A stretch of DNA of 64,000 nucleotides from Roseobacter sp. MH60115 (GCF_015644665.1 NZ_JADOBQ010000004.1:7501-71500), one strand, 5' to 3'; positions 16,719 to 26,075 are shown, numbered from the stretch's first letter. The notes: generated by a model from the letters alone, not told the origin. Program-made: numbers and translations.

Positions 16719-16772
16719 GGTGGCCTAAAGCCCACCTTACCTGCTTTCAGGTAGGGTGGGCTTCAGGCCACC
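16719..16772. repeat. long inverted repeat hairpin after the dehydrogenase gene (dispersed repeat copy 1)
   Basis: Two 25-nt arms (16719-16743 and 16748-16772) pair at 23 of 25 positions around a 4-nt loop; both exceptions are wobble-compatible. The right arm recurs almost exactly at 28725-28750. In both places the element sits next to the stop codon of a minus-strand gene. It probably acts as a transcription end or mRNA-stabilising hairpin. Confidence 0.8.
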
Positions 16773-16778
16773 CTTATC

Positions 16779-19223
16779 TCAGACTTTCACGCGTTCAGAC
16801 TTCGGGTCGTACATTGGTTTCAGCGAAGCTTCAGCTTTCACCAATGTCCCGGCCACATCGATGTGATACTCGGAGGCCAGCACCTCGGCCGCGGTCTCAC
16901 CAGAACAGGGCACATAGCCCAGACCCATCGCACCACCCAGGGTGTGCCCATACGCGCCCGACGCCAGATACCCCACCAGCTCACCATTCCGCATGATCGG
17001 CTCGTTGTGATAGAGCAGCGCCTCCGGATCGGTCAGCTTGAACTGCACAAGCCGGTTCTTCAGGCCTTCCTCTTTCTTGCGCAGCACCGCATCACGGCCC
17101 ACGAAATCGGGCTTATCGGTCTTCACCGCAAACCCAAGCCCCGCCTCCAGCACGTGATCTTCGCAGGTGATGTCATGCCCGAAGTGGCGGAAGCCCTTCT
17201 CCATCCGGCAGCTGTCCATCATATGCATGCCGCAGAGTTTCAGGTTCAGATCCGCTCCGGCTTCGATCAGCGTCTCACAGACATGGGCGGCCATCTCTGA
17301 GGAGACATAGACTTCCCAGCCCAGCTCGCCCACGTAAGTGACCCGGTGCACCCGCGCCAAGCCATGGCCGATCTCGATCTCTTGCGCCGTTCCGAACGGG
17401 TTCACCTCGTTGGAGAAATCATTCGGCGACACCAGATTGAGCAGCGCGCGGGAATTGGGGCCCATGACCGCTAACACGGCCTCGCCCGCCGTCATATTCG
17501 TGATCACCACGTTGAAATCACCCACGTGACGGCGCATCCAGGTCTCATCGGCCAGACGCGTCGCCGCTGGCGTGACCACCAGATAGGCGGTCTCGCTGAC
17601 CCGCGTCACCGTCACATCTGCCTCGATCCCACCGTTCGGGTTGAGAAATTGCGTATAGACGATCTTGCCCACCGGCACGTCATACTGGCCACCGCCCACG
17701 TAGTTCATGAAGGCCGTGGCATCCCGCCCCTCGACCCGGATCTTGCCGAAGGAGGACATGTCATACATGCCGACATTGTTGCGGATCGCGGTGTGCTCTT
17801 CAGCTATGTTGTTGAAGAAACTCTGGCGTTTCCAGCTGTATTCATACTCCGGCGTCTGCGTCGGTTTCGCGATCCAGTTGGGCCGCTCCCATCCTGCAAA
17901 CTCGCCCATGACCGCGCCGCGATCGAGGAACTGCCAATAGACCGGCGAGCGGCGGATTTTGCGCGCGGTTTCCTTCTGGCGGAACGGGAAGTGGTCGGCA
18001 TAGAGCAGACCCAGCGACTCAGTAGAGCGTTCGTAAAGGTAGCTTTTGTTGCCCTGAAACGGCTCCATCCGGGAGATATCCACGTCGCCCAGATCGAAAG
18101 GTTTCTGCCCGTCTTCCATCCACTGTGCGAGCGCCATGCCCGCGCCGCCCGCGGACTGAATACCGATTGAATTGAAGCCAGCCGCCACCCAGAAATTATC
18201 CAGCTCCGGCGCAAGGCCCAGATGGTAGGCATCGTCGGGCGTAAAGCTCTCGGGCCCGTTAAAGAACGTATGGATACCCGCTTCGGCCAGCATGGGCAGA
18301 CGCTCGACCGCCGCCTCAAGGATCGGCTCAAAGTGATCGAAGTCCTCCGGCAATTGGTCAAACTCGAAATCCGCCGGAATGCCGCCCATGCCCCAGGGTT
18401 TCGCATTGGGTTCAAAGGCACCGAGCAGCATCTTGCCCGCATCTTCCTTGTAATACGCACATTCATCCGGCACGCGCAGCACCGGCAGCTGTTTCAGCCC
18501 CTGGATGGCTTCGGTCACAATATAGAAGTGCTCGCAAGCGTGCAGGGGCACATTCACCCCTGCCATGCGGCCCACCTCATGCGCCCACATGCCGCCGCAG
18601 TTGACCACCATGTCGGCGGTGATATGGCCGCTCTCGCCACCCTGCTCCCAGTCGACACCGGTCACCCGACGACCGTCTTTCACGATGCGTGTGGCTTTGG
18701 TGCGCTCCAGCACCAGCGCGCCGCGTTGACGGGCGCCCTTGGCCAGTGCCAGTGCGATGTTCGCCGGGTCACCCTGCCCGTCCTTGTCGAGGTAGACCGC
18801 CCCGGTCACCCCGTCGATGTTCAGATGCTCGTAACGCTCCTTGACCTCGGTGGGCGAGATTTCCTCGACCTCCACACCAAAGGCCCGCGCCATCGCGGCC
18901 TGGCGCAAAATCTCTTCGCGGCGTTCTTCGGTCAGCGCCACAGTGATCGACCCGCAGCGTTTAAAGCCGGTGGCCACACCGGTTTCTTCTTCCAGATTGC
19001 CGTAAAGCTCCTGGGAATACTTCGCCAGCTTGGTCATATTCGCCGTCGCCCGCAGCTGTGCAATCAGCCCTGCGGCATGCCATGTGGTGCCCGAGGTCAG
19101 CTGCTTGCGCTCCAGCAAGACCACATCTTTCCACCCCAGTTTTGTGAGGTGGTAAGCAACGGAGCAGCCAATGACGCCCCCTCCGATGATGACAACGCGC
19201 GCGTGCGACGGTGGCAAAGCCAT
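16779..19223 (-). CDS. FAD-dependent dimethylglycine/sarcosine dehydrogenase-like protein (DAO-GcvT fusion)
   Basis: An 814-residue fusion. An N-terminal FAD oxidoreductase (GGGVIG Rossmann loop at 14-19; H49 in TTWHAAG, the histidine covalently flavinylated in mammalian DMGDH) is joined to a C-terminal GcvT-like folate-binding half (about 430-810, with GELGWEVYV and RMEKGFRHFGHD). Such enzymes oxidatively demethylate N-methylglycines and pass the one-carbon unit to tetrahydrofolate. The ATG at 19223 has AAAGGA upstream; a longer frame is not supported. It is the last gene of a six-gene operon. The exact substrate cannot be told. Confidence 0.88.
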   Translation of the reverse strand: MALPPSHARVVIIGGGVIGCSVAYHLTKLGWKDVVLLERKQLTSGTTWHAAGLIAQLRATANMTKLAKYSQELYGNLEEETGVATGFKRCGSITVALTEERREEILRQAAMARAFGVEVEEISPTEVKERYEHLNIDGVTGAVYLDKDGQGDPANIALALAKGARQRGALVLERTKATRIVKDGRRVTGVDWEQGGESGHITADMVVNCGGMWAHEVGRMAGVNVPLHACEHFYIVTEAIQGLKQLPVLRVPDECAYYKEDAGKMLLGAFEPNAKPWGMGGIPADFEFDQLPEDFDHFEPILEAAVERLPMLAEAGIHTFFNGPESFTPDDAYHLGLAPELDNFWVAAGFNSIGIQSAGGAGMALAQWMEDGQKPFDLGDVDISRMEPFQGNKSYLYERSTESLGLLYADHFPFRQKETARKIRRSPVYWQFLDRGAVMGEFAGWERPNWIAKPTQTPEYEYSWKRQSFFNNIAEEHTAIRNNVGMYDMSSFGKIRVEGRDATAFMNYVGGGQYDVPVGKIVYTQFLNPNGGIEADVTVTRVSETAYLVVTPAATRLADETWMRRHVGDFNVVITNMTAGEAVLAVMGPNSRALLNLVSPNDFSNEVNPFGTAQEIEIGHGLARVHRVTYVGELGWEVYVSSEMAAHVCETLIEAGADLNLKLCGMHMMDSCRMEKGFRHFGHDITCEDHVLEAGLGFAVKTDKPDFVGRDAVLRKKEEGLKNRLVQFKLTDPEALLYHNEPIMRNGELVGYLASGAYGHTLGGAMGLGYVPCSGETAAEVLASEYHIDVAGTLVKAEASLKPMYDPKSERVKV

Positions 19224-19236
19224 GAGCAGTGTTCCT

Positions 19237-20127
19237 TTAAACGATGGTATGACCGACGGCCTGCAGCCGCCGGGCGAGTTCAGCGATATGGGCGGGGCTG
19301 ACTTCACAGCATCCGCCGACGATGGTGGCTCCCAGACCAACCCATTGCAGGACGTATCCGGCATAGGCACGCGGCCCCATGTCCCGCCGGGCGGTTAGCG
19401 CCTCGACGGTGGGTTTGGCCTTGAGAAAATCTTCAGTGATCATTTCAAACGCATTGGCATAGCCACCGAAGGGCTTGCCGAGCGGTGCGAGGATCGGCAG
19501 CGCCTGGGTGACCGCTTCGGGGGCTGAGCAGTTGATCAGCACCGCGTCTGCCCCGGCGGCCACCTCCAGCGCATCGGCCAGTGGCTCATCCGAGCGCAGT
19601 CGCGTGCCATCGGTGTCCGAGACGGTCAGCGACAGCCAGACGGGCAAATCCGTCGTGCGGGCACCGGCCAACGCATCACGCGCATGGGCGACGGACGCGC
19701 AGGTCTCCAGAATGAGAACGTCGCACTCTGGCGCGAGCGCCTGCGCCACTTCGGCAAAGAGCGGCACAGCCACCTCCGCCTCCGGGTGCAGATCAGGGCG
19801 ATAACTTGCTTGGAGCGGGCCGATCCCTCCCGCGATGCGGCCCGCTCCATGTGCCGCGCGTGCGGCTTTGGCCTCTGCAAGTGCTGCTGCATGCAGGGCC
19901 TCAAAACGCCCCTCTAGGGCTGTGTCTTCCAGACGGTCGCGATGGATCGCGTAGGTGTTGGTCGTCGCAATGGTGGCCCCTGCGGCAAAGAAATCCGCAT
20001 GCACCCCCTGCACCATGCCGGGATGGTCCGACATCACCTGCGTCGACCACAAGGGCGTGGGCCGATCCCCTGCGCGGTGGATCAGCTCCTGCCCCATGCC
20101 TCCATCCAGAAGCGTGATTTGTGTCAC
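19237..20127 (-). CDS. homocysteine S-methyltransferase family protein (betaine-homocysteine methyltransferase-like)
   Basis: This 296-residue TIM-barrel methyltransferase transfers a methyl group from a betaine-type or S-methyl donor to homocysteine. The zinc-ligand cysteines are in INCSAPEAV and the double cysteine of IVGGCCEVSP. The N-terminus, TLLDGGMGQELIHR, is typical. A GTG start at 20127 overlaps the upstream stop (GTGA) and has GAAAGGA 9 nt before it. Its place between two dehydrogenases suggests it makes the dimethylglycine-type product they consume. The donor is inferred. Confidence 0.88.
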   Translation of the reverse strand: MTQITLLDGGMGQELIHRAGDRPTPLWSTQVMSDHPGMVQGVHADFFAAGATIATTNTYAIHRDRLEDTALEGRFEALHAAALAEAKAARAAHGAGRIAGGIGPLQASYRPDLHPEAEVAVPLFAEVAQALAPECDVLILETCASVAHARDALAGARTTDLPVWLSLTVSDTDGTRLRSDEPLADALEVAAGADAVLINCSAPEAVTQALPILAPLGKPFGGYANAFEMITEDFLKAKPTVEALTARRDMGPRAYAGYVLQWVGLGATIVGGCCEVSPAHIAELARRLQAVGHTIV

Positions 20128-22577
20128 GCACGGATCCTTTCGTTTTCCGGATCCCACAGCGGCTGGTCGGGTTGCACGGTGGCCTTGCGGCGGTGACCGT
20201 AGATTTCCACCTCCACTTCGGTGCCCGGTTCGGTCAGGTCCTCGCGCAGCATGCCCAGAGCCACGGATTTGTTGATCCGGTAGCCCCAGTCACCACTTGT
20301 GGTTTCGCCGACAACCTCGTCACCGACAAAGAGCGGCGACATGTAAGGCGCGTCCTGATCACCCGCATCGACGATGAGTGTGACGAACTGCTTCTTGCTG
20401 CCTTGTTGCTTTTCACTGAGAAGTGCAGCCTTGCCGATGAAGTCCTGCGGCTTGTCGAAGCGAATGAAGCGTTCCATCCCGCCTTCGAGCAGGGAGTAGT
20501 CGGTGGAGAGGTCGCCCTTCCAGCTGCGATACCCTTTCTCGACCCGCATGGAGTTCAGCGCGAACATGCCAAACGGTGTGGCGCCTGCATCGCGGATGGC
20601 CGTGTAGACGGCAGCACTGTCCTCAAAGGAGGTATGCACCTCCCACCCCAATTCGCCCGCGAAGGAGATGCGGAAGAGTTTGGCCGGCTTGCCCGCCACG
20701 GTCGCCTCTTGGATGGTCAGCCAACCAGTGGAGAGATCCGCGCCTTCGACGATGCCAGACAGCATGTCGCGCGACTTCGGACCGGTCAGCAGGTGCGTCG
20801 ACCATTCCTTGGTGATGTCGGTCAGCGTCAGCGACCCGTCGGCGGGCAGACGGCCTTGCAGGAACTCAAAGTCATGCCACTGCGCCACGGCAGCCGTCAT
20901 CAGCCAGAAGTCGTCTTCCCCCCAGCGGATGATCGTCACCTCGGTCACGATCTTGCCGCGGCTGTCGGTGAAATAGCCGAGGTTCATCCGGCCCGCCTTG
21001 GGCAGCGCGCCTGCGATTTGCCCGCGCAGCCATTCCGCAGCCCCTTCACCCGAGAGCGTGTAGCGCGAGAAGCCCGGCATATCGAGCACGCCTGCACCAT
21101 CGCGCACCGCTTCGACCTCCTCTTTCACACGTACCGCCCAGGGGCCGTTGCGGTCCCACGTCTCGGTCGCGGCTTCAGAGGTATCGTCGCCATCCTTGGC
21201 AAACCAGTTCGCCCGCTCCCACCCGTTGTAGGCGCCCATCTGGCCACCATCAGCCAAGAGGCGGTCATGGTTCGGCGACAGCTTCTTGTCTCGCCCCGCA
21301 GGCCATTCGTGATGCGGGAAGTGCATCGCGTACTCGTGGCCATAGGTCTCCAGCGCTTTCGACAGGCAATAGTCGCGATCCGCATAGTCGGTGTAGCGGC
21401 GCGGGTCGACGGCCCACATGTCCAGCTCGGTCTCACCGTGCATGATCCATTCGCTGAGGCACTTACCCGCGCCCCCACCTTGCGCGATGCCGAAGGTGAA
21501 GGAATGCGCCTCAAAGGCGTTCTTCACACCCGGCATCGGGCCGATCATCGGCAACCCGTCCGGCGCATACGGGATCGGGCCGTTGATGTTCCGGCCAACC
21601 CCAGCGGTGCCCAGAGCAGGCACCCGCTCCATCGCGTCTTCGATGTAGAATTCCAGCCGCTCCAGATCATCCGGATAGAGCTGGAAGGAGAAGTCTTCCG
21701 GCATCGGATCGTCCGGCGTGACCCAATGCGCCTTGCAGTTGCGCTCATAGGGCCCGAGGTTCAGACCGTTCTTGTCCTGTCGCAGGTAGTAGGAGATGTC
21801 CACGTCGCGGATCATCGGCATCTTGTGGCCCTTTTCCTTGGTCCACTCGGCCAGTTCTGGGATTTCATCGGTCAGGAAATACTGGTGCGACATGACAACC
21901 ATCGGAACGGTGCGCCCGCCGAAGGGCTTGAACATCTCGCCCACGCGCTGCGCGTAGTAGCCCGCACAGTTGGCCACATACTCGCAGCGAATGTCCCCCT
22001 TCTCGGTCTTCACGATCCATTCATCACCGTCACGCTCGATACCCTTGACTGGGCAGAACCGCTCGATCCGCCCGCCCGCGTCGCGCGCACCCTTGGCCAG
22101 TGCCTGGGTCAGTTGTGCGGGGTCGATATCGCCATCCAGCGGGTCCCACAGACCCCCGGCCAGATCGTGGGTTTCCATGAAGGGGTTGAACTCTTTCAGC
22201 TCCTCCGGCGTGCAGATGTCCATCTCCAGCCCTTGATAGCGCGCCTGCGACGCAACCCGCTCGAACTCCATCATCCGGTCTTTGCTGTGCGCCAGACGCA
22301 CCGCCCCGGTGACGTGGTAGTTCATCGGATAGTCGACATCCTTGGCCAGGGTGCGGTACATCGACAGCGAATAACGCTGCATGTTCATGACCGCCCAGGA
22401 GCCTGCGAAGTTCGGGCAGTTGCCCGCCGCGTGCCAGGTCGAGCCCGCCGTCAGCTCGTTCTTCTCCAGCAGCACACAGTCGGTCCAGCCCGCCTTGGCG
22501 AGGTGATAGAGCGTCGAGGTGCCGACGACACCACCGCCAATGATGACCACGCGGGCCGTTGTTGGAAAATCTGCCAT
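20124..22577 (-). CDS. second FAD-dependent dimethylglycine/sarcosine dehydrogenase-like protein (DAO-GcvT fusion)
   Basis: An 817-residue paralogue of the downstream dehydrogenase with the same order: FAD loop GGGVVG (14-19), flavin-linking-type H49 in STWHAAG, then a GcvT-like half (about 440-815) with GELGWEVHTS and RVEKGYRSWKGD. The two paralogues differ clearly in the middle region, so they probably act on different N-methyl substrates or steps. Its start is 3 bp after the GFA gene stop and its stop overlaps the methyltransferase GTG. Confidence 0.88.
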   Translation of the reverse strand: MADFPTTARVVIIGGGVVGTSTLYHLAKAGWTDCVLLEKNELTAGSTWHAAGNCPNFAGSWAVMNMQRYSLSMYRTLAKDVDYPMNYHVTGAVRLAHSKDRMMEFERVASQARYQGLEMDICTPEELKEFNPFMETHDLAGGLWDPLDGDIDPAQLTQALAKGARDAGGRIERFCPVKGIERDGDEWIVKTEKGDIRCEYVANCAGYYAQRVGEMFKPFGGRTVPMVVMSHQYFLTDEIPELAEWTKEKGHKMPMIRDVDISYYLRQDKNGLNLGPYERNCKAHWVTPDDPMPEDFSFQLYPDDLERLEFYIEDAMERVPALGTAGVGRNINGPIPYAPDGLPMIGPMPGVKNAFEAHSFTFGIAQGGGAGKCLSEWIMHGETELDMWAVDPRRYTDYADRDYCLSKALETYGHEYAMHFPHHEWPAGRDKKLSPNHDRLLADGGQMGAYNGWERANWFAKDGDDTSEAATETWDRNGPWAVRVKEEVEAVRDGAGVLDMPGFSRYTLSGEGAAEWLRGQIAGALPKAGRMNLGYFTDSRGKIVTEVTIIRWGEDDFWLMTAAVAQWHDFEFLQGRLPADGSLTLTDITKEWSTHLLTGPKSRDMLSGIVEGADLSTGWLTIQEATVAGKPAKLFRISFAGELGWEVHTSFEDSAAVYTAIRDAGATPFGMFALNSMRVEKGYRSWKGDLSTDYSLLEGGMERFIRFDKPQDFIGKAALLSEKQQGSKKQFVTLIVDAGDQDAPYMSPLFVGDEVVGETTSGDWGYRINKSVALGMLREDLTEPGTEVEVEIYGHRRKATVQPDQPLWDPENERIRA

Positions 22578-22580
22578 GTC

Positions 22581-22955
22581 TTAGGTCTCCCTTTGCGGCT
22601 CGTCGGCCGAGATTGTGTAGTAATCGCCCTGTGTGGCGGTATGGATATGGCCGCGCAGGCGCAGCTCCGTCGGCCCGTCAATCGAGCCGGTTGAAAAACA
22701 GATGAAATCGTCGTCGTCGTGGTCCCAGAAGAGCGCAGAGCCGCAGATCGGGCAGAACCCGCGCCGCGCCTTCTCCGACGACTGAAACCAGCGCACCTCG
22801 CCGGAGATCTCCAGCGCGCCGTCGTCGACGTAAGACGACGCCCAGACATGCCCCGATTGCTTGCGGCATTGGGTGCAATGGCAAGCGGCGGGCGCGCCCG
22901 GCGTGCCTTTGGCTTCGTACGTAACCGCGCCACACAAACAGCTGCCGGTGATCAT
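22581..22955 (-). CDS. GFA-fold (glutathione-dependent formaldehyde-activating enzyme-like) zinc protein
   Basis: A 124-residue protein with the full cysteine set of the GFA fold: C6-x-C8, C25-x-C27-x2-C30, C68-x2-C71, binding two zinc ions. The founding member condenses formaldehyde with glutathione, although many relatives have other or unknown roles. Here it sits directly ahead of two demethylating dehydrogenases whose reactions can release formaldehyde, so a detoxifying role fits well by context. It starts 1 nt after the LysE stop. Confidence 0.88.
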   Translation of the reverse strand: MITGSCLCGAVTYEAKGTPGAPAACHCTQCRKQSGHVWASSYVDDGALEISGEVRWFQSSEKARRGFCPICGSALFWDHDDDDFICFSTGSIDGPTELRLRGHIHTATQGDYYTISADEPQRET

Positions 22956-22956
22956 C

Positions 22957-23577
22957 TCACGTCCTCCCCGGTGTGGCGGAGGTGCCCAGCAGAACGCCGT
23001 AAATCACGAAGCACGCCGCCAGCACCCGCCGCACCCAGATGTTGAAGACCGCGCCCAAAGCCGCGCGCCCGAGGCCGGCACCGAGCAGCGTAAATCCGGT
23101 GTAGCTCAGCGCCGTGATGGTCAGCGCCGTGGGCACAATCACGGCCATCTGCTCCCAGATCGGCACGCCGGGCTGCACGAATTGCGAAAAGGCGGCGAGA
23201 TAGCCCGCCACGCTCTTGGGGTTGATCGTGGCGACAGCCAGCGCGTGCAGGTAGACCGACTTCGCGGGCCGGTCGCCCACGACAACGGTACGCTTGGCCA
23301 TGATCCAGCCCCGCAAACCGAGGTAGATCAGGAACCCCGCCCCGATGAGCTTGGCAATGAAGAAGCCGGTCGGCGAGGCGGCGATCAGCGCCGTGATCCC
23401 CAGTGCCGAGAGCACAAGGAACAGCGTCGCCTGCGTCAGGATTGCCAGCACGCCCACCATGGCGCGGGGAAAACTCAGGTGCATCCCGTTGGTGATGCAG
23501 TTGACCGCATTCGGCCCCGGCGTCGTCACGAAGACCACCCAGAACAGCGCGAATATGGTCCAGGCCTCGAAGCTCAT
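22957..23577 (-). CDS. LysE-family amino-acid exporter
   Basis: A 206-residue inner-membrane protein with about six transmembrane segments and the family start FWVVFVTTPGPNAVNC, followed by GFLIYLGLRGW. LysE/RhtB proteins export amino acids and derivatives. The ATG at 23577 overlaps the regulator's stop (TGATG), giving tight coupling. In this operon it may export glycine, sarcosine or a methylated amino acid; that is inference. Confidence 0.9.
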   Translation of the reverse strand: MSFEAWTIFALFWVVFVTTPGPNAVNCITNGMHLSFPRAMVGVLAILTQATLFLVLSALGITALIAASPTGFFIAKLIGAGFLIYLGLRGWIMAKRTVVVGDRPAKSVYLHALAVATINPKSVAGYLAAFSQFVQPGVPIWEQMAVIVPTALTITALSYTGFTLLGAGLGRAALGAVFNIWVRRVLAACFVIYGVLLGTSATPGRT

Positions 23578-24149
23578 CAATACACCGGCGGCGCGATGAC
23601 CCAGATGGCCACAGCGGGTGTGTCGTAAGGGTTGGCCCAGCGGAAAGCTTCGCCGCGAATGCGGAAGCTGTCGCCGGGAGTGATCGTGTGCGTGGTGCCG
23701 CTGATCTCCAGATCGAGCCGCCCTGACACCAGATAGCCCACCTCCTGCGTGGGCCGGGTAACCGTTTCGGTGATCCGGCTGTTGGGCTCAAAGGTGGAAT
23801 GCACCATCTCAAAGTCGTCCGTGAGGTCCGGCGAGAGCAGCTCTTCGACCAGCCCCGCGACCGTGTTGCCAATGCGCCGCCGTGCAGTGTTGCGCACGAC
23901 ATATCCTGCCTCATGCGCCGGGGCGGCGGCATGACGGAAGAGGATCGACACGGAGACCTCTAGTGCCCCGGCCATCTGGCGCAGATCGGTGATGGAAGGC
24001 TCGGACAAGTCCCGCTCCACCTGGCTCAACCACCCAACTGACCGGCCCAGGCGATCGGCCAGATCAGTGAGCGTCAGACCGCGCGACTTTCGCAAAGCCC
24101 GCAGGTCAGCGCCAAGCGTATCGGAGTGGGTAGGCAGGTCGTGGCGCAT
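23577..24149 (-). CDS. XRE-family regulator with C-terminal cupin domain
   Basis: A 190-residue protein: helix-turn-helix at about 12-67 (LRALRKSRGLTLTDLADRLG, WLSQVERDLSEPS) and a cupin fold at about 110-185 (EVGYLVSGRLDLEISG, PGDSFRIRG). XRE-cupin proteins sense small metabolites such as amines or amino acids and often control adjacent catabolic genes. It is first in the six-gene operon, so it probably autoregulates the whole unit through the CGTGAA repeats upstream. No clear Shine-Dalgarno is seen. Confidence 0.9.
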   Translation of the reverse strand: MRHDLPTHSDTLGADLRALRKSRGLTLTDLADRLGRSVGWLSQVERDLSEPSITDLRQMAGALEVSVSILFRHAAAPAHEAGYVVRNTARRRIGNTVAGLVEELLSPDLTDDFEMVHSTFEPNSRITETVTRPTQEVGYLVSGRLDLEISGTTHTITPGDSFRIRGEAFRWANPYDTPAVAIWVIAPPVY

Positions 24150-24155
24150 CGGGCT

Positions 24156-24220
24156 CGTGAAAAAAATGGTGATTTATTCACGTTAACGATTCTGATGAAA
24201 AAATCCAGAACTTTTTCACG
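24156..24220. promoter_or_regulatory. putative operator of the demethylation operon
   Basis: Three copies of CGTGAAWAA occur just upstream of the XRE-cupin gene: plus strand at 24156, minus strand at 24173-24182 and minus strand at 24212-24220. The first two form an inverted pair, CGTGAA / TTCACG. The region is AT-rich and next to the operon head, so it is the likely binding site of the regulator. Confidence 0.55.
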
Positions 24221-24371
24221 GTCGGCGATGGTATACAGTTCGGTTGAATGTCCGTCGCGCGGCAGCAAGACATCCGCGCATATTAACAGCCGTAGCGGTC
24301 AGGACCGGCCATGCCGTCAGAGTGATGGGGCGCATGCCACAGATGGTTGGAGAGACTGCACTCCGGGCATG

Positions 24372-24827
24372 TTAGACATGCGCGAACACAGATTTCAAAA
24401 TATCCGCCAGCGCCCCTGCGTCTTGGTCGGTGAAAGCATCCGGCTGGTCGCTGTCGATATCGAAAACGGCAATGATCTCGCCTGCCCCATTGCGCACCGG
24501 CAACACCAATTCAGACCGCGTGGAACTGGCGCAGGCAATATGCCCGTCAAAAGCCTCGACATCCGGCACAAGCTGCGCCGCGCCGGTGCGCGCGGCCGCC
24601 CCGCAAACGCCGTGCGAAAACGGGATGACCAGACAGCCGTGCCCGCCCTGATAGGGACCGATCTTCAACAGGTCGGGCGCGGTGACCCGGTAAAATCCGG
24701 TCCAGTCAAAACGGTCATCCGCGTGATGCACCTCGCAGGTCACGGTCGCCATGAGCGCCACGGCATCCGTTTCGCCCTCCGTCAGCGCCGCGATGGACTT
24801 CGCCAGCGCCTCATAGTCCACTCTCAT
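24372..24827 (-). CDS. msrC: free methionine-(R)-sulfoxide reductase, GAF-domain type
   Basis: A 151-residue single GAF domain that reduces free methionine-(R)-sulfoxide. All three signature cysteines are present: C65 (GGHGC), C75 (SHGVCG) and C99 (GHIAC), with DVEAFDGH and RSELVLPV. The ATG at 24827 overlaps the thiolase stop (ATGA), so the longer upstream frame is rejected. It is coupled to acetyl-CoA acetyltransferase, with no obvious metabolic link. Confidence 0.9.
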   Translation of the reverse strand: MRVDYEALAKSIAALTEGETDAVALMATVTCEVHHADDRFDWTGFYRVTAPDLLKIGPYQGGHGCLVIPFSHGVCGAAARTGAAQLVPDVEAFDGHIACASSTRSELVLPVRNGAGEIIAVFDIDSDQPDAFTDQDAGALADILKSVFAHV

Positions 24828-25996
24828 CGGCGTTCTATGGCGATGGCCGTGCCCTCCCCGCCCCCGATGCAAATCGCGGCCACGCCCCGTTTGACGTCCC
24901 GTTTCTCCATCGCATTCAACAGCGTCACCATGATACGCGCGCCGGAGGCGCCAATCGGATGACCCAGCGCGCAGGCCCCGCCGTTCACGTTGACGATCTC
25001 ATGATCGAGCCCCATTTCCTGCATGAAGGCCAGCGGCACCACGGCAAAAGCTTCATTCACTTCCCACAGATCGACACTGGCCTTGTCCCAGCCAATCCGG
25101 TCGAGCAGTTTTTGCGCAGCAGGCACCGGCGCCGTGGTAAACAGCCCGGGCGCCTGGGCGTGACTGGCATGCCCCACAATATGCGCACGCACGTTCAACC
25201 CCTGCGCCTCGGCGGCCTCCGCGGCGGCCAAAACAAGAGCGGCACCCCCGTCCGAAATGGAGGAGGAATTGGCAGCCGTCACCGTTCCGCCCTCGCGGAA
25301 AGCCGGTTTCAACTGTGGAATCTTTTCGGGGCGCGCGTTGCCGGGTTGTTCATCCGCCGAAACCGTCACCGCCCCCTTGCGCGACGGCACGGTAACGGCT
25401 GCGATTTCACCCTCAAACGCGCCGGTTTTCTGTGCGTCCAACGCGCGTGACAGCGAGGCCAGCGCATAGCTGTCCTGCACCTCTCGCGTGAATTGATAGG
25501 TCTCCGCGCAATCCTCTGCAAAAGTGCCCATCAGACGACCCTTGTCATAAGCATCCTCCAGCCCGTCGAGGAACATGTGATCGATCACCTGACCGTGCCC
25601 CAGACGCGCACCGTCACGCATTTTTGGCAGCAGATACGGGGCTTTGGTCATGCTTTCCATGCCACCCGCAACCATCACATCCGTCTGCCCGAGAGCGATT
25701 TGGTCAAAGGCAATCATCGCGGCCTTCATGCCTGATCCGCACATCTTGTTCAGGGTCGTGGCGGGCACCTCTTCCCCCAGTCCGGCCTTGAACCCGGCTT
25801 GTCGGGCGGGTGCCTGTCCCTGTCCCGCGGGCAGGACGCAGCCCATCAGCACTTCCTGAATCTGTGCCGGACCTGCATCCGCCATCGCGGCCTTGATTGC
25901 GGCCCCTCCGAGCTCAGAAGCGTCCAGGTCGGAAAAATCTCCCTGAAACCCGCCCATCGGCGTCCGGGCCGCCCCAGCGATCACGACGTTGCGCAT
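24824..25996 (-). CDS. acetyl-CoA acetyltransferase (thiolase)
   Basis: A 390-residue thiolase: acylated cysteine C86 in NKMCGSGM, the VNEAFAVVPLAF block, GHPIGASGARI and the terminal CIGGGEG with the second catalytic cysteine. It catalyses condensation or cleavage of acetoacetyl-CoA (polyhydroxybutyrate, ketogenic or beta-oxidation metabolism); direction and chain length are not resolved by sequence. AAAGGA lies before the ATG. No phaB neighbour is seen. Confidence 0.93.
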   Translation of the reverse strand: MRNVVIAGAARTPMGGFQGDFSDLDASELGGAAIKAAMADAGPAQIQEVLMGCVLPAGQGQAPARQAGFKAGLGEEVPATTLNKMCGSGMKAAMIAFDQIALGQTDVMVAGGMESMTKAPYLLPKMRDGARLGHGQVIDHMFLDGLEDAYDKGRLMGTFAEDCAETYQFTREVQDSYALASLSRALDAQKTGAFEGEIAAVTVPSRKGAVTVSADEQPGNARPEKIPQLKPAFREGGTVTAANSSSISDGGAALVLAAAEAAEAQGLNVRAHIVGHASHAQAPGLFTTAPVPAAQKLLDRIGWDKASVDLWEVNEAFAVVPLAFMQEMGLDHEIVNVNGGACALGHPIGASGARIMVTLLNAMEKRDVKRGVAAICIGGGEGTAIAIERR

Positions 25997-26075
25997 GCTC
26001 TCGTCCTTTCGATGCCTAAGAATTTCGTAAGATTTGCCAAGTACAGAACAATCAAACGAGTAGTGAGGCTATATA

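Noticed and set aside
20121-22694. 857-codon plus-strand open frame
   Set aside because: Antisense shadow of the dehydrogenase-like gene.
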